The notes: a model not told the origin generated them from the letters alone. Shown: positions 1 through 11,631, numbered from the stretch's first letter. The stretch is DNA of 64,000 bases from Lycorma delicatula (GCF_047948215.1 NC_134456.1:82228515-82292514); one strand, 5' to 3'. Program-made: numbers and translations.

Positions 1-160
1 TACTATGATTATTATTTGCTTATTATTGACATTTATTATTATTATTATTGTTTGCTGTCGCCATTGTTGTTATTATTCTAATTATTGTTGTAGCTTATTA
101 TTATTACTACTATTGTCATTATTGCCATTGTTATTGATTTGCCTTATTTTACTTATGTTC
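1..160. repeat. Degenerate TTA/TTG trinucleotide repeat
   Basis: The first ~150 bases are mostly TTA, TTG and TTC triplets, interrupted by GCC and GTC units. This is an old trinucleotide microsatellite that continues off the left edge of the window. No coding signal is seen. Confidence 0.8.
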
Positions 161-870
161 TTTAACTAATAAATTGTAATTATATAAACATTTTCAGTTG
201 TCAATCTCTCAATATCCTCATCGGGCCATGAACACACAAAAATATAATTTCGTAAGCGACAGAAAATCTAAGAAAAAAATTGAAAAGTGCATCGATGTCA
301 ATGGTGGAATTTTCGAACATTTATTTTAAATTAATACAGTATAAATCACGTGAGTATTTTTTTTTAAAAGTAAATTAAAAGTATTTAATTTTTCAATGGT
401 CTAAATTTATTCTATTAAAAAGAGTTTTTAGTTTTTACAAATTCATAACTTTTTTTCTGTTAAGCTTGTTCTATTTTCTTTTCTTACCCATAAAAAAGCA
501 TGGTCCGTATGTTTGCTGTATGTGCTCACATTTTTAGTTTGAATAAAGCGCACGAACGATTCATTCATTCAAACGATTTATACTTCTTGGTACGATCGAT
601 TTATCTAAACTTATATTTGTGTTTTGGGGATAAAAAAGGAAAACATTGGGGTTACAGCTGCGTTTAAATTTCACAACTCAAGAAACAGCTAAAAATGTTC
701 TGGATTTTGAAATTTTTCGTTGCTAAAGCTTTTGTTGCTGTTAATACGCTAAAGTAATGATCGTTAGTTACAATTAGAAAAAACGTTTAACAAAATCATG
801 TGAAATAAAACTTGAACTATGTAACATTTTTGTGGCGGGCCGTAGGCCTGCCTTTTTTTTAGTTAATAAA
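161..870. other. AT-rich DNA with no recognised feature
   Basis: Low-complexity AT-rich sequence. I see no open frame, terminal repeat or similarity to other parts of the window. A short GC-rich patch near 833-852 lies just outside the left arm of the next inverted repeat and may be the edge of that element. Confidence 0.5.
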
Positions 871-1706
871 TAAAAAATTATTTTTTAAAAAAGCTTTTAT
901 TTAACTCATATTAATATTAACATTAATAAAAAAAGGAAACAATTTAGAAAAACTCTCTAAAAAGTAAAAAATAAGAATTAAATCAAATTGATAATTTTAA
1001 ACAGAAAAATATAATATATTAACAAATATAAAAATGCACTGAAAAGTAAAAAATAAATTATATAAATATCTAATAAATGACCAGTAAATAAAAAGTAAAT
1101 AAATGTAATAATTATTATATTTTAAAATTAAAAGTAATGAAAATATTTAGTTAAATAAAGGCGTGGCACAGTTTTTATAATTTATTTAAAACAACACAAC
1201 ATTTATTTCTACAATTAATCTTCATTTTCATCTTCAATTAACCCTTAAAGGTCATCTCGGTACAAATTTGAACCATCAAAGAATTAAAACTTGAGTTATT
1301 TTATTACAGATAAATAAAGTATATACATATACTAAACAACCTCATTAAACACAAAGTATATTTTTAAATATATTTTGTGAAAATAATATGTGTAAATATT
1401 ATTTTTTTTAAACTAAATACTTTCATTACTTTTAAAATTTAATAATTATTACATTTATTTATTGGTTATTTATTAGATATTTTATTTTTACTTTTCAGTG
1501 CATTTTTATATTTGTTAACATATTATATTTTTTTAATATATTATATTATATTTTTTTTTTTTAATGTATTATATTTGTAAATTCTTAATTTGATTTAATT
1601 CTTATTTTTTACTTTTTGGAGGGTTTTTCTAATTTGTTTCCTTTTTTTATTGAGGTTAATATTAATATTAGTTAAATAAAAGCTTTTTTAAAAAATAATT
1701 TTTTAT
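871..1706. repeat. Large imperfect inverted repeat with ~290-bp arms
   Basis: Positions 871-1152 are an imperfect reverse complement of 1411-1706, around a spacer of ~258 bp. Anchors: the outer segment at 871-895 pairs with 1681-1706, and the inner end around 1131-1152 pairs with 1411-1430. Mismatches and small indels are scattered along the arms, so the structure is not young. The spacer has no long open frame. It could be a fold-back (non-autonomous) DNA transposon, or two head-to-head copies of one repeat. No clear target-site duplication was found. Confidence 0.75.
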
Positions 1707-2698
1707 ATGTAATCAAATATATTTTTTTAATTTTTTTTTGTTTTTTTGTATTTTTTACTTTTTAGTGTTAATGAACAATAAACTTTTTACATCCAAAAAA
1801 AATATTCTTAATAATATTTTTATCTGAATATTATTGTTAAAAAGTAAAAATATTTATTTTTACACATCGAAGTTACATACATGTACCAAATTTCATTGAT
1901 TTTCATACGATAGATCAAAAGATATAGCACTTGCAAGATTTGATTATAACTAAAGCAAGTTAAATAAAAGCTTATAAAAATGTTGATTTTTTGTTTGCTT
2001 TTCATATTAATTGCATTAATTTTTTTACAGAATTAACTTTCTACACGTATTGATAATAAAATTTACAAATTTATTAGTTATTTAATAGAATTATTGTATT
2101 TCAAACCTAAAAAAAAAAACGTGTATTTCGTCACCGAAGTTTTTTATTTTACGTTAGATATCACGAAAAATACGAGATAGTGTTCTGGGACGTATTTTAT
2201 TCGATTATTTAGGTCTTTAAACATGAGACCATCCAGTTTACCACTTATATAATACCTTAACAATTTCAGTATGACTTCATTTCACCGGTGGTACTGAAAT
2301 CGGGCGAAATTTTTCTCTAGCCGTAACTCGATAACAAAGCGTTTTCGGACATTTGTATGAATGTTTTTCCTTATTTCAAGCTCTATAATCAGTTTCCAAA
2401 TTATTTTCCTTTTGTTTTGTGTTAATCTATGTAATAATAACAAAGATTAATGTAGAAATTGATTATAATTAAAAAATTAATTAATCCAACGTATGAAATT
2501 CATGTTATAATTAGGAATCTATATGTAAAAGATGTCTATGAGGACAAGCGGTAAAAACTTGTCTACAATTATTATTCTAATACAGTTTGGCTCGGTTTAT
2601 GAATAATTAAAAAAAAAAAAAAAAAAAAATAGCTTTGTATGATAGATTAAACACCGATATTATAACCTATAAAATATTCTTAAAAATGTCTGTTATAT
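1707..2698. other. AT-rich DNA with no recognised feature
   Basis: Homopolymer-rich AT sequence, including an uninterrupted A tract near 2610-2629. The short minus-strand frame at 1820-2005 is AT-biased, matches no family I know, and is taken as chance. Confidence 0.5.
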
Positions 2699-2825
2699 AT
2701 TAGGTAGATTTCATAAGAAAGCTACCTATTGCAATGGGTACCATGATTCGACTTCCGGAAAATTTCGACATATCTTTGCGTTTCACATCCCTCAGACTCC
2801 AAAACCACCGTCAGTTCAAAAGTTT

Positions 2826-3598
2826 ATTTATATAAATAAAAATTTAAATGTTCGTTTGCTCAAAATCTTAAATCTCTGAAAGTTCTTCACCGATTGCTTT
2901 GAAATTTTGACACAACGTTGCATTAGAATACGCGCGTTATTATATATATCTACTATTTATTAACCTAAGATGTCACACCTGTTACAGGCAGAAATATGTT
3001 TTTTTTAAAAACAGTGTTTTTTAGAAGCAACACACACTATACAGAATATTTTACGACTCAATTTCAGTGTTTCCGATATGTGTGTCTGCTATGGACTAAA
3101 ATACCACAGGACTGATTTACGCGCGGGGAAAAAGGGAGAAAGGGAAAAATCGGAAAAGGGAAATAGGGAAAATCGAAAAAGGTAAAAGGGAAGAAGAGGA
3201 AAATGGAAAATAGAAAAACGAGGAAAAGGAAAAGGAAAGGGGAAAAGAGAAAAAGAAAAGGGGAAAGGGGGGTAAAGAGGAAGGGAGAAGGACGTAAAGA
3301 AAAGATAAATGTGGAAAGGAAATGGAAAGGGGAAAATAGGGGAAAGAGAAGGGGTAAATGGGGTAAAGGAAATAGGAATAGTAAAAATGAAAATGGGAAC
3401 TGTAAAATGCGGAAAGGGGAAAAATAAAAGAGTGAAATTAGAAAGGGAATAAAGAAAGGGGGAAAAGGGAAAGGTTAAATTTTGTGAAGTTCCGTAATGT
3501 TCATTTTGTTAATGTTTTATCAAACTTTCAATTGTGTTCATTTAATCTATATATACTCAAATCTAGTAATAGCTAAGCATTGCGGGGTCTGCTAGTAT
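2826..3598. mobile_element. Insertion inside repeat D, Helitron-like ends (tentative)
   Basis: Present in the left copy of repeat D and absent from the right copy, where only an AT-rich stretch (9080-9125) sits at this place. The 5' part (2830-2925) starts with an AT-rich leader, then a segment with a CACCGATTG-like motif. The 3' part (3480-3598) recurs in reverse complement at 34821-34960 and ends in a CTAG next to a TA repeat. A CTAG end beside a short GC-rich stem is compatible with a non-autonomous Helitron, but I see no helicase or Rep coding and the classification is weak. Confidence 0.4.
3127..3475. repeat. Polypurine tract (GGGAAA-rich)
   Basis: About 350 bases in which the plus strand is almost entirely A and G, with GGGAAAA-like units of variable length. 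The 74-codon frame at 3203-3427 is Lys/Arg/Glu/Gly-rich only because of this composition and is not a gene. Tracts of this type can form triplex DNA; that is a general property, not shown here. Confidence 0.85.
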
Positions 3599-4289
3599 AT
3601 ATATATATATATATATATATTTACGGCACGATAACTGCCATAATTTTCCGCCGATAACTTTCAAATTTATACATAAAATACAACGAGTAAAAATCTCAAT
3701 TGAATTCGTTAATGGGCAAAATCGGACCATGGGGATAGAAATGGGAGGGCTTTTTCGAAAAAACAAAATATCGCTATAACTTTCCTATTAAGTAAAATAT
3801 CGAATTCGTTTAAAGTTCTTACTGTTCTTTGGATAAGAGCCGAAAACCTACCTAAGTAAAATTTTTTAATATCACCAACCACTGGCCCAGGGGATAGAAA
3901 AAATTGGGTTTCGAAGATAAAAAAAATTATATCTCCCTTAAAAGGCACAGTATCGAATCGGTTTAAAGTTGTCGTTAGTCCTCTATACATTACCTAAAAC
4001 TTTTGTCTGTAACAATTTTTGATATGACCAACCCTTACGGCAAGGGATGACTAAAATATTGCTGGAATTGTACGAAGATTGAGCTTGTATGCTAAACATG
4101 TGAAATTTTTTTCACATGCAACCATTGTCCTATTGGGTAAATTTGATGTTTTTCTTAACTTTACGGTGGAAATCTTTTTTATCCCCTACTTAGCACCGGT
4201 AAAATCTACCTCTACCATCCGGTGTACCGAACGGGATTTTTTTTCCTAATGTATATTTTGCAGGCTATTCAACTAGCGAACAATAAGCA

Positions 4290-4562
4290 ACCCCCTCACG
4301 GGAAATAAGGATGATATACGAACAACATGTAAATAAGGTATAGTTTTGTACAGACTTAGGTTGACTACTCCTGAGAAGTACGGTTAATTGAACCCCAACC
4401 ATCAAAATACACCGGTATTCACTGCCTAGTATTCTATTCCGAATAAAAGCAAGAGAGTTTTGTAAGGATTTAAACCTCAGAAACTTCGACTTCGAAAATC
4501 AGCTGTTAAATAACTATTTCGCAAAGACGAGTTAACCTTTAGATCAGCCTGTTGGGCTCAAA
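4290..4562 (-). mobile_element. SINE A copy, old and diverged
   Basis: A diverged minus-strand copy. The internal segment at 4375-4420 and the tRNA-like head at 4490-4562 match the family order seen in younger copies (for example 24905-25179). The 3' tail at 4290-4330 is badly decayed. No target-site duplication is recognisable. Confidence 0.65.
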
Positions 4563-6043
4563 ATATATTAATTTGATTAACAAAATTAATTATTAGAAGT
4601 TAACGAAAAATAAAATTCAGCATTTAATTAAGTCGGTGTATTTATGATAGTGTATACAAATTTAGGTTTATAAAATTAAAAAAAAAATTCCATTTTAGTA
4701 ACATTAATTGTGTAATAGGAAATATTTTAATTTAAATTTTAAATATATATTTTTTTAAATTAAGGTTAATATTAACTTACGAAAGAGAAAAACGTTTTAT
4801 GAAGAGGGTTGTAGAGCAAACAAATGTTTGTATACAGATGTGATTCTATTGAGACGTGTGTATATAATCTCTCAGTAGAATAGGGTGTTACGTGACCTCC
4901 ATTCGTTACGTAATAAGTATCAACAGGCTGGATTGTATGTTTGTTTTCGCTCTCTTTCTACGCGCCCTCAACTCGTCCACTAGTGTTGAGCAGTAGCAGT
5001 TGTCCTATTGGTCTTGCTCTGCTGTATATCTGAGTAGTGGGGAAGACGTCGACGGCAAATTAATGCTACCTTCAGCCTAGCTGTTTCACTTGTACGTTCT
5101 CCAGTCGATTGCTAGCCCTTATTGCGGTTGTGTCGTGATTATTATCTTTTTTTGTTGTACTGTGCATTAATACCCTCATTTGTTTCTGTTATTTATTGCG
5201 TTGTAAGTACCGTATTGAATTAGTTTTAATTAATTTTATGGTGATTTTATATGTTATGTTTTCACGTAAAAACCGTAGTTATAAACAACGGTGAATTATT
5301 TTAACCGATTAATGCTCTTACAGTTGTGTTATCATATCAGGCTAAGTAATTTTATAAGTTTGATTGTTACGTATTAAATCATTTGTCATAACTACCCTAA
5401 TTAATAAAAATGTTTTTATTTTTGAAGACAATTTTAATCAAATTTTTAAACTTTTTTGTATTAATTTTTAACTGCAGATGTATTGTGAGCTTGGAAAAAT
5501 CAGGATTTTTTATTATATATTTCTTATCTAATATCGTACAGTATAATAAGTTTATTATTGAAACCGGTGTCACATTTAGCTCTTTCTATCAGTAATTTTG
5601 CCATAATTCTAGTCGATGGTCAATCATTTTGATTACGGTTTTGTGTTTTCCACTTTAATTTTTTCTTATTACATTAATCAACATTGTTGCAGTTTAATAT
5701 TTATTTTCGATAAATTAATTTAATAACTCTTCACTCAGTTTTCCTCGTTGTTTTGGTACTGTAAAAATGTAAGTAGTCTATAGCCGGGTGACCTAAGTCT
5801 AGTGTACTTATATTGAAACTAATATAATTTCCGGTTTATTGCGTAGACATATTACATAATATCGATGCCGTTATTATTTTTATTATTTAATTATTAACTT
5901 AATTTATTTCAATTAAAAATTTTAATTTAATCTGATTCTAAAATTTGTTTTTGTTGTAGATAAACGTATCTCGTATTTTTATTATGTCTTTCATGCGTAT
6001 AAAACCGTGCAGCTCTATTAATGATATATATTAGTTGTGATAA
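4563..6043. other. Unassigned region with one less AT-rich block
   Basis: Mostly AT-rich. The block at ~4840-5210 is less AT-rich than its surroundings and is followed by a GTAAGT-type splice-donor-like site near 5201-5208. That could be a non-coding first exon with a promoter, or part of an unrecognised repeat. The 61-codon frame at 5410-5595 matches nothing I know and is AT-biased. Confidence 0.3.
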
Positions 6044-6423
6044 TTAAATGAATAAATTAACAATTAATATAATCCAGCTTACCAGCACGTTGATATGTAT
6101 TCTATGTCTTTCGGCTTACTTGGAAGCCATCATCAGGAGTTAAAATTATTACATTTAAAGTCAAAAGTTTAAAAAACCGTAGTTAAAATTTAAAAACAGT
6201 GATTATCCCGGCCCTAGTAGTACACATAGGATAGTATACTAGTAGAACCGGGACAGTCATGACTGTTTTTTAATTTTATCTATGATTTTTTTAAACTTTT
6301 GACTTTAAATATATTAATTTTAACTATTGATGATGGCTCTATATCTTTCGGCTTAAAAAAATATAGAGTACATATCAACGTCCTGGTAAGGAAAATTATA
6401 TTAATTGTTAATTTATTCATTTA
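6044..6423. mobile_element. Fold-back (palindromic) element, ~380 bp
   Basis: 6044-6225 is an imperfect reverse complement of 6236-6423, leaving only ~10 bases between arms of about 180 bp. The arms begin and end in the same AT-rich sequence, and the centre carries CTAGTAG on the left and its complement on the right. Differences between the arms are spread evenly. No open frame is present. This is the structure of a fold-back or long-TIR MITE; the superfamily is unknown. Confidence 0.8.
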
Positions 6424-6541
6424 ACATATCAGCGGTACCATGTTTGAGAAATTATAATAATTAATTTACTATCCCGGTTGCAGCCTAGTGCAGCGTTGCC
6501 AAACATTAATTTCTCGCGATGTATTTGTTAAAATAAGATTT

Positions 6542-6810
6542 CAGGTCTCATGAGTTATACGACTACCGGTATAAATATCTGTCCATGTTCGGTTATGAGA
6601 TAATCAAATAAATATATTTATTATAAGACCCACCAAACTTAACCTACTCTCACTTCGCTCGCTAACCTTAACCTAAGTTTCATGAGATTATATTTCTAGA
6701 TTTATTTATCATATAAATTTATATATATATATATTATTTATTTATTTGGTTATCTCATAACCGAACATGGACAGATATTTATTCTGGTGGTCGTATAACC
6801 CATGAGACTC
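6542..6810. mobile_element. MITE with ~75-bp TIRs and 7-bp target duplication
   Basis: 6542-6617 and 6735-6810 are inverted repeats; the shared part begins GTCTCATG at the left and mirrors it at the right. The element is bracketed by direct AAGATTT at 6535-6541 and 6811-6817, with a possible eighth base that is mismatched. The centre holds an AT repeat and a GC-richer segment (6640-6680) that recurs in part near 24402-24430. A 7-8 bp duplication would fit a hAT-type non-autonomous element, but the ends do not prove this. Confidence 0.75.
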
Positions 6811-6817
6811 AAGATTT

Positions 6818-7156
6818 CTTCTGATGACTTATTAATAAGTAGTAGGTTTCTTTCATTACTAATAAATTCGGTTAATTTTACAATTTATTTTAATTTAATT
6901 ATTTTTTTTTATGCAGCCAAGGGGATTCAAGCGTACTAATTTATGGACAGTGAAAAATAAATAAAAATATTTACTATTTTGTGAAAAATAATCATTTACA
7001 AACTATAATAACTGTGTAACATTTTAAGTTAATAATCTGATGAGGCTATAACGAAAAATGTTTTCATTAATTAATATATCCTTAAATGTTTCATAAATTT
7101 ATTCTGAAATTATATTTTCGATTTTTTCCCCGCAGTTGCAGTTATGATAGTAATAA
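6818..7156. other. AT-rich DNA with no recognised feature
   Basis: No coding, repeat or structural signal recognised between the MITE and the SINE fragment at 7157. Confidence 0.5.
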
Positions 7157-7315
7157 TTTTTTTCTGTTTAGCCTCAGGAACCACCGTAAGGTATTACTTC
7201 AGAGGATGATATGTATGAATGTAAATGATGTCTAGTCTTGTACGTTTCAGGTCGATCGTTCCTGAGATGTGTGGTTAATTGAAACCCAACCACCAAAAAA
7301 ACACCGGTATCAATG
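7157..7315 (-). mobile_element. SINE A fragment without the tRNA head
   Basis: Minus-strand 3' half of SINE A: poly(T) side, then the reverse complement of the tail, ending at the ACACCGGTATC motif (~7302-7312). The tRNA-like head is missing. The next SINE A copy (7543) is complete and in opposite orientation. Confidence 0.8.
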
Positions 7316-7542
7316 ATAACAGTAATAGCAATATTGAACCCCACCTTTTTTTTTTTTAAATATATTTTTATTGTAAGAAAATAATGTTAACAGAAGTGCA
7401 CAAGAGTGCATTTAGATAACACTACTAACGATTAGGATTTTATAAATATTCTATTAAGAATACTTATAAAAAATGGATATTTTTATTATTTAGTCTCTAA
7501 ATCTGATTTAACAGAAAGTTTGTTTCTATGAATACAAAAAAC

Positions 7543-7811
7543 CCACCATGTTGATCTAGAGGTTAACTCATCATCGCAAATCAGCTGATTTCGAAGTCGA
7601 GAGTTCTAAGATTCATATCCTAGTAAAGGAAGTTACTTTTATACGGATTTGAATACTAGATCGTGGATACCGGTGTACTTTGGTGATTGTGTTTCAATTA
7701 ACCACACGTCTCAGGAGTGGTCGATCTGAGACTATAAAAGTACACTTCGTTTACATTCATAGATATCATCTTCTCAAGTAATAGTGGTTCCAGGGGCTAA
7801 ACAGAAAACGA
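7543..7811 (+). mobile_element. SINE A copy, full length
   Basis: Starts with a tRNA-like head (CCCACC, then an A-box-like GATCTAGAGGT and a B-box-like ATTCATATCCTA, both decayed), followed by the body and the tail ending GGGGCTAAACAG and an A-rich end. It differs from other copies at many sites, so it is relatively old. Confidence 0.85.
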
Positions 7812-8167
7812 AAGAAATATAAAAAAAGATAATTTATTGTAAATATCTCACAATAGTACTTCAAAAACCATATTAAATATTTCTTGGTATTTTTAAAAGT
7901 TTTTTCAATTTGAATAAAAAAGGTTTAATTACATAATTATTAAAATTTTCGCTCTCCGCTAAATTTTAATCCATGTCCTACAGTTTGAGAATCCTTGTTC
8001 TTATTTAAATAGAGAGGATACTCGTTATCAGGGGGAAAAAATTGTAAATTTCGTTGTAAATACCTCTGTCTTTGATTTGGAAGGTCATCGTTTTGAATTA
8101 TAATTAATTAGGCTTGACATCTTTTATATGTTTTAAAAATCATTTATCATTATAAAACAAAAAAAAT
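7812..8167. other. AT-rich DNA with no recognised feature
   Basis: No gene or repeat recognised between the SINE and the right-hand copy of repeat D. Confidence 0.5.
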
Positions 8168-9260
8168 CTTTTTTGGCACGCCGGAAGACGGAGGTAGATT
8201 CCACCGTTGCTAAGTAGGGAATAAAAAAATTTCCACCTAAAAGTTAAGAAAAACTTCAAATTTACTCAATACGACAATGGATGCATGTGAAAAAAAGTTT
8301 CACATGTTTAGCATACGACAAGCCATCTTCTTAAAATTCCAGCAATATTTTAGTCATCCCTTGCCGTAAGGGTTGGTCATATCAAAAATTGTTTCAAACA
8401 AAAGTTGTATGTAATGTTTAGAGGACTAACGACTACTTTAAACCGATTCGATTATGTACCTATTAAGTGAGGTATGATTTTTTTGTCTTCGAAACCCCAT
8501 TTTTTCCAACCCCTGGGCCAATGATTGGTGATATCAGAAGGTTTACATAGATAAGATTTAGGCTCTTATCCAAAGAATAGTAGGAATTTAAACGAATTCG
8601 ATATTTTACTTAATACGAAAAATTTTCCTATTCCAGCAATATTTTGGTCATCCCTTGCTGTAAGGGTTGGTCATATAAAAAAATGTTTTACAAAAACGTT
8701 TTGGGTTTATTTAGAGGACTAACGACCACTTTAAACCGATTTGGCACTGCCTATTAAGAGAGGTATGATTTTTTGTCTTCGAAACCCCATTTTTTCCACC
8801 CCCTGGGCCAATGGTTGGTGATATCAAAAAACATTACTTACATAGGTTTTAGGCCCTTATCCAAAGAATAGTATAAAATTTACACGAATTCGATATTTAA
8901 CTTAATAAGAAAGTTATAGCGATTTTTTTTTCGGAAAAGCTCTCCTTTTCCATCCATATAGTCCGATTTTTCCCATTAACCAACTCGACCGAGATTTTGG
9001 GTCGTTATATTTTTTGTATAAATTTGAAAGTAATTGGCGTAAATTACGGCAGTTATCGTGTCCACAATAAAGTGGACGTTTATATATATATATTTATATA
9101 TATATATATATATAAATAGGTATATAGATAAACGTTTGAGTTGACGGTGGTTTTGGGGTCTGGAAAATGTGAAACGAAAAGATATGTCGAAATTTTATGG
9201 AGTTGAATCATGGTACCTATTAAAATAGGCAGATTTCTTATGAAATCTACCTAAAAAGGT
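8168..9260 (+). repeat. Repeat D, right copy, with internal tandem duplication
   Basis: Reverse complement of the blocks at 2699-2830 and 3600-4235. It includes a second, diverged copy of an internal ~300-bp unit: 8332-8631 and ~8632-8890 both contain the segment around the CATCCCTTGC motif (8354 and 8650), followed by the AGAGGACTAACGAC motif. The left copy has the unit only once, so either the right copy duplicated it or the left copy lost it. AT repeats at 9080-9113 mark the site where the left copy carries an insertion. Confidence 0.75.
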
Positions 9261-9524
9261 ATTAGCATATTACTGCCATGAAAAATTAATAAATAATACC
9301 TTTCTTAATTTTTTAATTTTATTTTTTACACATTTTACCAAAGTCTGTATGCGTGCACATGTTTGTATGTTTTGTCTGCTACGTTTGGTTTTATATTTCG
9401 GGATCATTTGTGTATATGACCTTGAAATCTTGTTGTGGTAGATTAAGTAATTAATTAGTTTATTGATTTTATTGATTAATTTATTATATTTAAAAAAAAA
9501 TTATATGAAGGGACGAAGAAATTT

Positions 9525-9945
9525 TCATAAGTTCTACATTTTGAAGGTTGTATTTGTAAAAAAACATGACCTGAATTAGGCGAAATCTCGAGATACTGAG
9601 GGTGACCTTCCTGTTCAGCCTCATCCGCTTGACCTTTTAAGTTGAAAATCTAATGGCGTCAGTGACCCATGTATAAAAGTAATATGACCAAGTTCGCTCA
9701 AAATCGGTCCAGTCGTTCTCATAAGGTGATTTAGAGGCCGAAATCGAATACACACACGTACATACAAATTTTAACAACCGGAAAATTTTCATCCGGTTTT
9801 TTTAGTTTTGTGGATTCGTTAGGTGTCAAAACGTCAAGATCCGGCGAAAACTGCATATGTCCAAATTGGATCGATTACAATACTTTCCCTTCTAGAACTA
9901 TAGCTCTGCTATAGAGCTATCTAGACGGGAATGTAATTAATGTTT
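9525..9945 (+). repeat. Family C, 3' part only
   Basis: Matches the 3' two thirds of the repeats at 33214-33945 and 52219-52995. Shared landmarks: the AATTAGGCGAAAT segment, the AAAATCGGTCCAGT segment, a CA-rich patch, a (CC)GGAAAATTT..CCGG stretch and a terminal CAATACTTTCCCTTCTAGA motif. The tRNA-like 5' part is absent, as in a 5'-truncated retroposon. Confidence 0.75.
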
Positions 9946-10363
9946 ATGTAATGAAATATTTTTTATTTACATCACTGTTACATAGTGTTTCTCATTTGTT
10001 AGCGTATTCTTTATTAGTAACAACATCGTAAGTCTAATATTTTTAAATATTTTAATATATATATATATATATATCATAAAAAATAAACATTATTTATCCT
10101 TGGCCGGAGACGAACTCCCACACAATAATTCTGCTTATGTTATAATCTTGCTTATTTATAAATAATTGATTGGATTTGTTTTGTTATTAGTTGCATATAT
10201 CTTTAGATTTATATATTATGTTGTACTTATGATGTAATAATAATAGTGCCAAAATCGTCGACTAATTGGTTTAGTTTTAATTATTATTATTTAATTCTAT
10301 TTGCATAATCTTTCTACTATTTTGGTATGATTTAAAAAATGATCACCCAGGTATGTATTAAGT
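9946..10363. other. AT-rich DNA with a TA microsatellite
   Basis: Contains a short (TA)n run near 10057-10072; otherwise nothing recognised. Confidence 0.5.
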
Positions 10364-10650
10364 AACCCACCGACTTGGTCTAGTGTTAAACGCGTCTTCC
10401 TACATCAACTGATTTGGAAGTCGAGAGTTCCAGCTTTCAAGTCCTCGTAAAGTCAGTTATTTTTACGCGGATTGGAAAACTAGATCGTGGATATCGGTGT
10501 TCTTTCGTGGTTGGGTTTCACAATTAACCACACATCTCAGAAATGGTCGAACTGAGACTGTACAAAACTACACTCCATTTACACTCACACATATCATCCT
10601 CTGAAGTATTATCTGAACGGTAATTTCCGGAGGCTAAACAGGAAAAACAA
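10364..10650 (+). mobile_element. SINE A copy, full length
   Basis: tRNA-like head at 10366-10455 with A-box-like TTGGTCTAGTGTT and B-box-like TTTCAAGTCCTC, then the conserved body (10455-10590) and the tail ending CGGAGGCTAAACAGG, followed by an A-rich end. No protein coding. Confidence 0.9.
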
Positions 10651-11631
10651 AAGGAAGAATTAAGTATTTACAATTAAAGATAAATGTAAATTAATTAAAC
10701 ACCTAACAGAGTTCTATTATCGGAACCTATACTAATTATAAATACAGGGCTTATTTTAACTGACAATTCAGTTTTGGCGGTTGAAGATAGCGTTTTATTC
10801 TTCAAAGGGACTTTAATTTATGTATTTAAAAAATTTAATTGGCGGATTAAAATAATAACGAAAGGTCTATTTAAATGAAAGCCATCGTTTTAATATTTAG
10901 TAAATTATTTAAATTCCTTTTAAATTTATTTTGTATTTTAATTTTGTTATTAATTAAAAAAGAAAGAAAATTAAATAATTAATTCTTTGGTACAAATTCT
11001 GACACAGTTTACCAAAATCGCTGTTAACGTTTTGTATCTTCATACCAGAGTCCGTAACAACAGTGTTAAAATAACGATTTGAATATCTTATAAGTATACT
11101 AATTATGGTAAATATATTGTATACTAATATTAAGAGCATTATTTTTAAGTGAATGCAAATAAGAAATTTCCATATTGTAATACGTATTTGAGATGTTGTG
11201 TGAATATATATGCTTTTAATTTGTTATACTTAGAGGTAAATCATTAACATTAGTTTGTAACATGATTAATACTAGTATAAATATTTTATTTAAACTGAAA
11301 GATAAATGGCCTTTTAAGATTTTAAAACACATTAATGACATCACGTTTACGGTTTTTTTTAAGGGGTAAACAACCCAAATTTTGAACAGAAAACATAATA
11401 TTTTTTTTTTTTACTTTATTGATTTTTTTTAAATCTCCTTTTTAATGTAATATAATTATTTCTTCTACATTTTAACTCTAAAAATATGAAGAAAATATAT
11501 TTTATAGGTCGTTGCTAGATGAAATTTCTTCTTTTTAAACAAAACATTTGTCGATCTTTATCCACAACGGAACGGAGACGGTATATGTGTTTGGGGTAAG
11601 AGGTTTTGTGTATATGTTGTCACATCATTTT
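10651..11631. other. AT-rich DNA with no recognised gene
   Basis: Homopolymer-rich AT sequence. The minus frame at 10954-11139 matches nothing I know. A less AT-rich patch at 11560-11631 leads into the tandem repeat that follows. Confidence 0.5.

Larger units (their letters stand above)
2699..4235 (-). repeat. Repeat D, left copy (interrupted)
   Basis: Two blocks, 2699-2830 and ~3600-4235, are the reverse complement of the copy at 8168-9260. Shared landmarks include the pair of segments around 4030-4060 (matching 8350-8380) and the terminal segment at 2699-2760 (matching 9200-9260). The blocks are separated here by ~770 bp that the right copy lacks. The short frames at 3563-3990 are not conserved between copies and are not taken as genes. 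Superfamily unknown. The orientation given is relative to the right copy, called plus. Confidence 0.7.

Noticed and set aside
3203..3427. 74-codon Lys/Arg/Glu-rich frame
   Set aside because: It is the direct result of the polypurine tract; no codon structure independent of the repeat.
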